A stretch of 13,779 nt of DNA from an uncultured Subdoligranulum sp. (GTDB taxonomy: Bacteria > Bacillota > Clostridia > Christensenellales > CAG-314): the NCBI GenBank assembly GCA_902496185.1, contig CABUZX010000024.1, positions 1-13,779 of the forward strand, read 5' to 3'. The position numbers were made by a program, and so were the translations under genes. Below, piece after piece: positions 13,590-13,779 of the stretch (position 1 is the stretch's first letter; each line of letters opens with the position of its first letter). The notes under the pieces are model-generated. The model made no database searches. It was given only the letters and a program-made list of their open reading frames with translations, and was not told the origin of the DNA.

Positions 13590-13672
13590 AAGATACTTCG
13601 CTTGCGCTCAGTATGACAGTGCAAATTGTCATTCTGAGATGGACTAACAAAGACGGACAACCGAAGAATCTC
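13590..13672. repeat. Imperfect palindromic intergenic repeat
   Basis: Left arms AGATACTTCG (13591-13600) and CTCAGTATGACA (13607-13618) face right arms TGTCATTCTGAG (13627-13638) and CGAAGAATCT (13662-13671). The two inner arms pair at 11 of 12 positions, as do most of the outer bases. The sequence resembles the dispersed TGTCATTCTGAG...GAAGAATCT palindromes common in Bacillota and related genomes (from memory, not a search). No second copy lies in the window. Confidence 0.6.
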
Positions 13673-13683
13673 TACTACACTGC

Positions 13684-13708
13684 AAAAAGCACCTTTCGGT
13701 GCTTTTTT
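13684..13708. terminator. Terminator after the D-2-hydroxyacid dehydrogenase gene
   Basis: A stem AAAAGCACC/GGTGCTTTT with loop TTTC is followed by T residues on the plus strand and A/T-rich sequence on the other side, so it may serve both strands. It lies about 100 nt past the dehydrogenase stop, beyond the palindromic repeat. Confidence 0.85.
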
Positions 13709-13744
13709 GTTTGATTAAAATTTATGTTGATAAATGACAAAAAG

Positions 13745-13779
13745 CTAATTTTCCTTCTCCCAAACAATAGGAGTTTTGC
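13745..13779 (-). CDS. Possible 3' end of a minus-strand gene (partial)
   Basis: Reading the minus strand from the window edge gives a frame ending KTPIVWEKEN followed by TAG, and the terminator at 13684-13708 is suitably placed downstream. With only ten codons visible no family can be assigned, and an open frame this short can arise by chance. Confidence 0.25.
   Translation of the reverse strand, partial: KTPIVWEKEN

Overview
The window looks like part of the chromosome of an anaerobic low-GC Bacillota, probably a Clostridia-type gut or sediment bacterium. The grounds are the AT-rich composition with T-rich intrinsic terminators, AGGAGG-type ribosome binding sites, clear sigma-A promoters (TTGACN, 17 bp, TATAAT-like), and oxygen-sensitive ferredoxin-linked enzymes. 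No rRNA, tRNA, CRISPR array, transposase or phage gene was seen. Almost everything is on the minus strand; only the last gene is clearly on the plus strand.

Layout, left to right. 138-1787 (minus) holds an aldo/keto reductase with C-terminal Fe-S motifs, followed by an unusually long MscL channel. 2039-4540 (minus) is a compact operon of unknown function: a sigma-A promoter, a 31-residue leader ORF, two tandemly duplicated lipoprotein-like genes and a membrane-anchored PDZ-less trypsin-like protease. The same 34-bp direct repeat, containing a terminator hairpin, lies on both sides of this operon. 4669-6496 is a Na/phosphate cotransporter with a PhoU-like tail and its promoter. 6552-7202 is a small transcription unit: a strong promoter, a leader of about 210 nt containing a nested hairpin and a UUCG-capped intrinsic terminator just before a ribosome binding site, and then a 97-residue unknown protein.

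7264-12398 (minus) is a metabolic operon in transcription order: ilvE, ferredoxin-type delta, alpha, beta and gamma subunits of a 2-oxoacid:ferredoxin oxidoreductase (VOR type), then an acetyl-CoA hydrolase/CoA-transferase. Read as a pathway: an amino acid (most simply valine, leucine or isoleucine) is transaminated, the 2-oxoacid is oxidised to acyl-CoA with reduction of ferredoxin, and the CoA is passed to acetate or another acid to release a short or branched fatty acid. 12636-13583 (plus, divergent) is a D-2-hydroxyacid dehydrogenase that could act on 2-oxoacids in the reductive direction. It is followed by an imperfect palindromic repeat and a terminator; the last bases may be the tail of another minus-strand gene.

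The most interesting items are the uncharacterised leader with terminator before the 97-aa gene, and the repeat-flanked leader/lipoprotein/lipoprotein/protease operon. Neither is matched here to a known system; both are proposals from the sequence alone.
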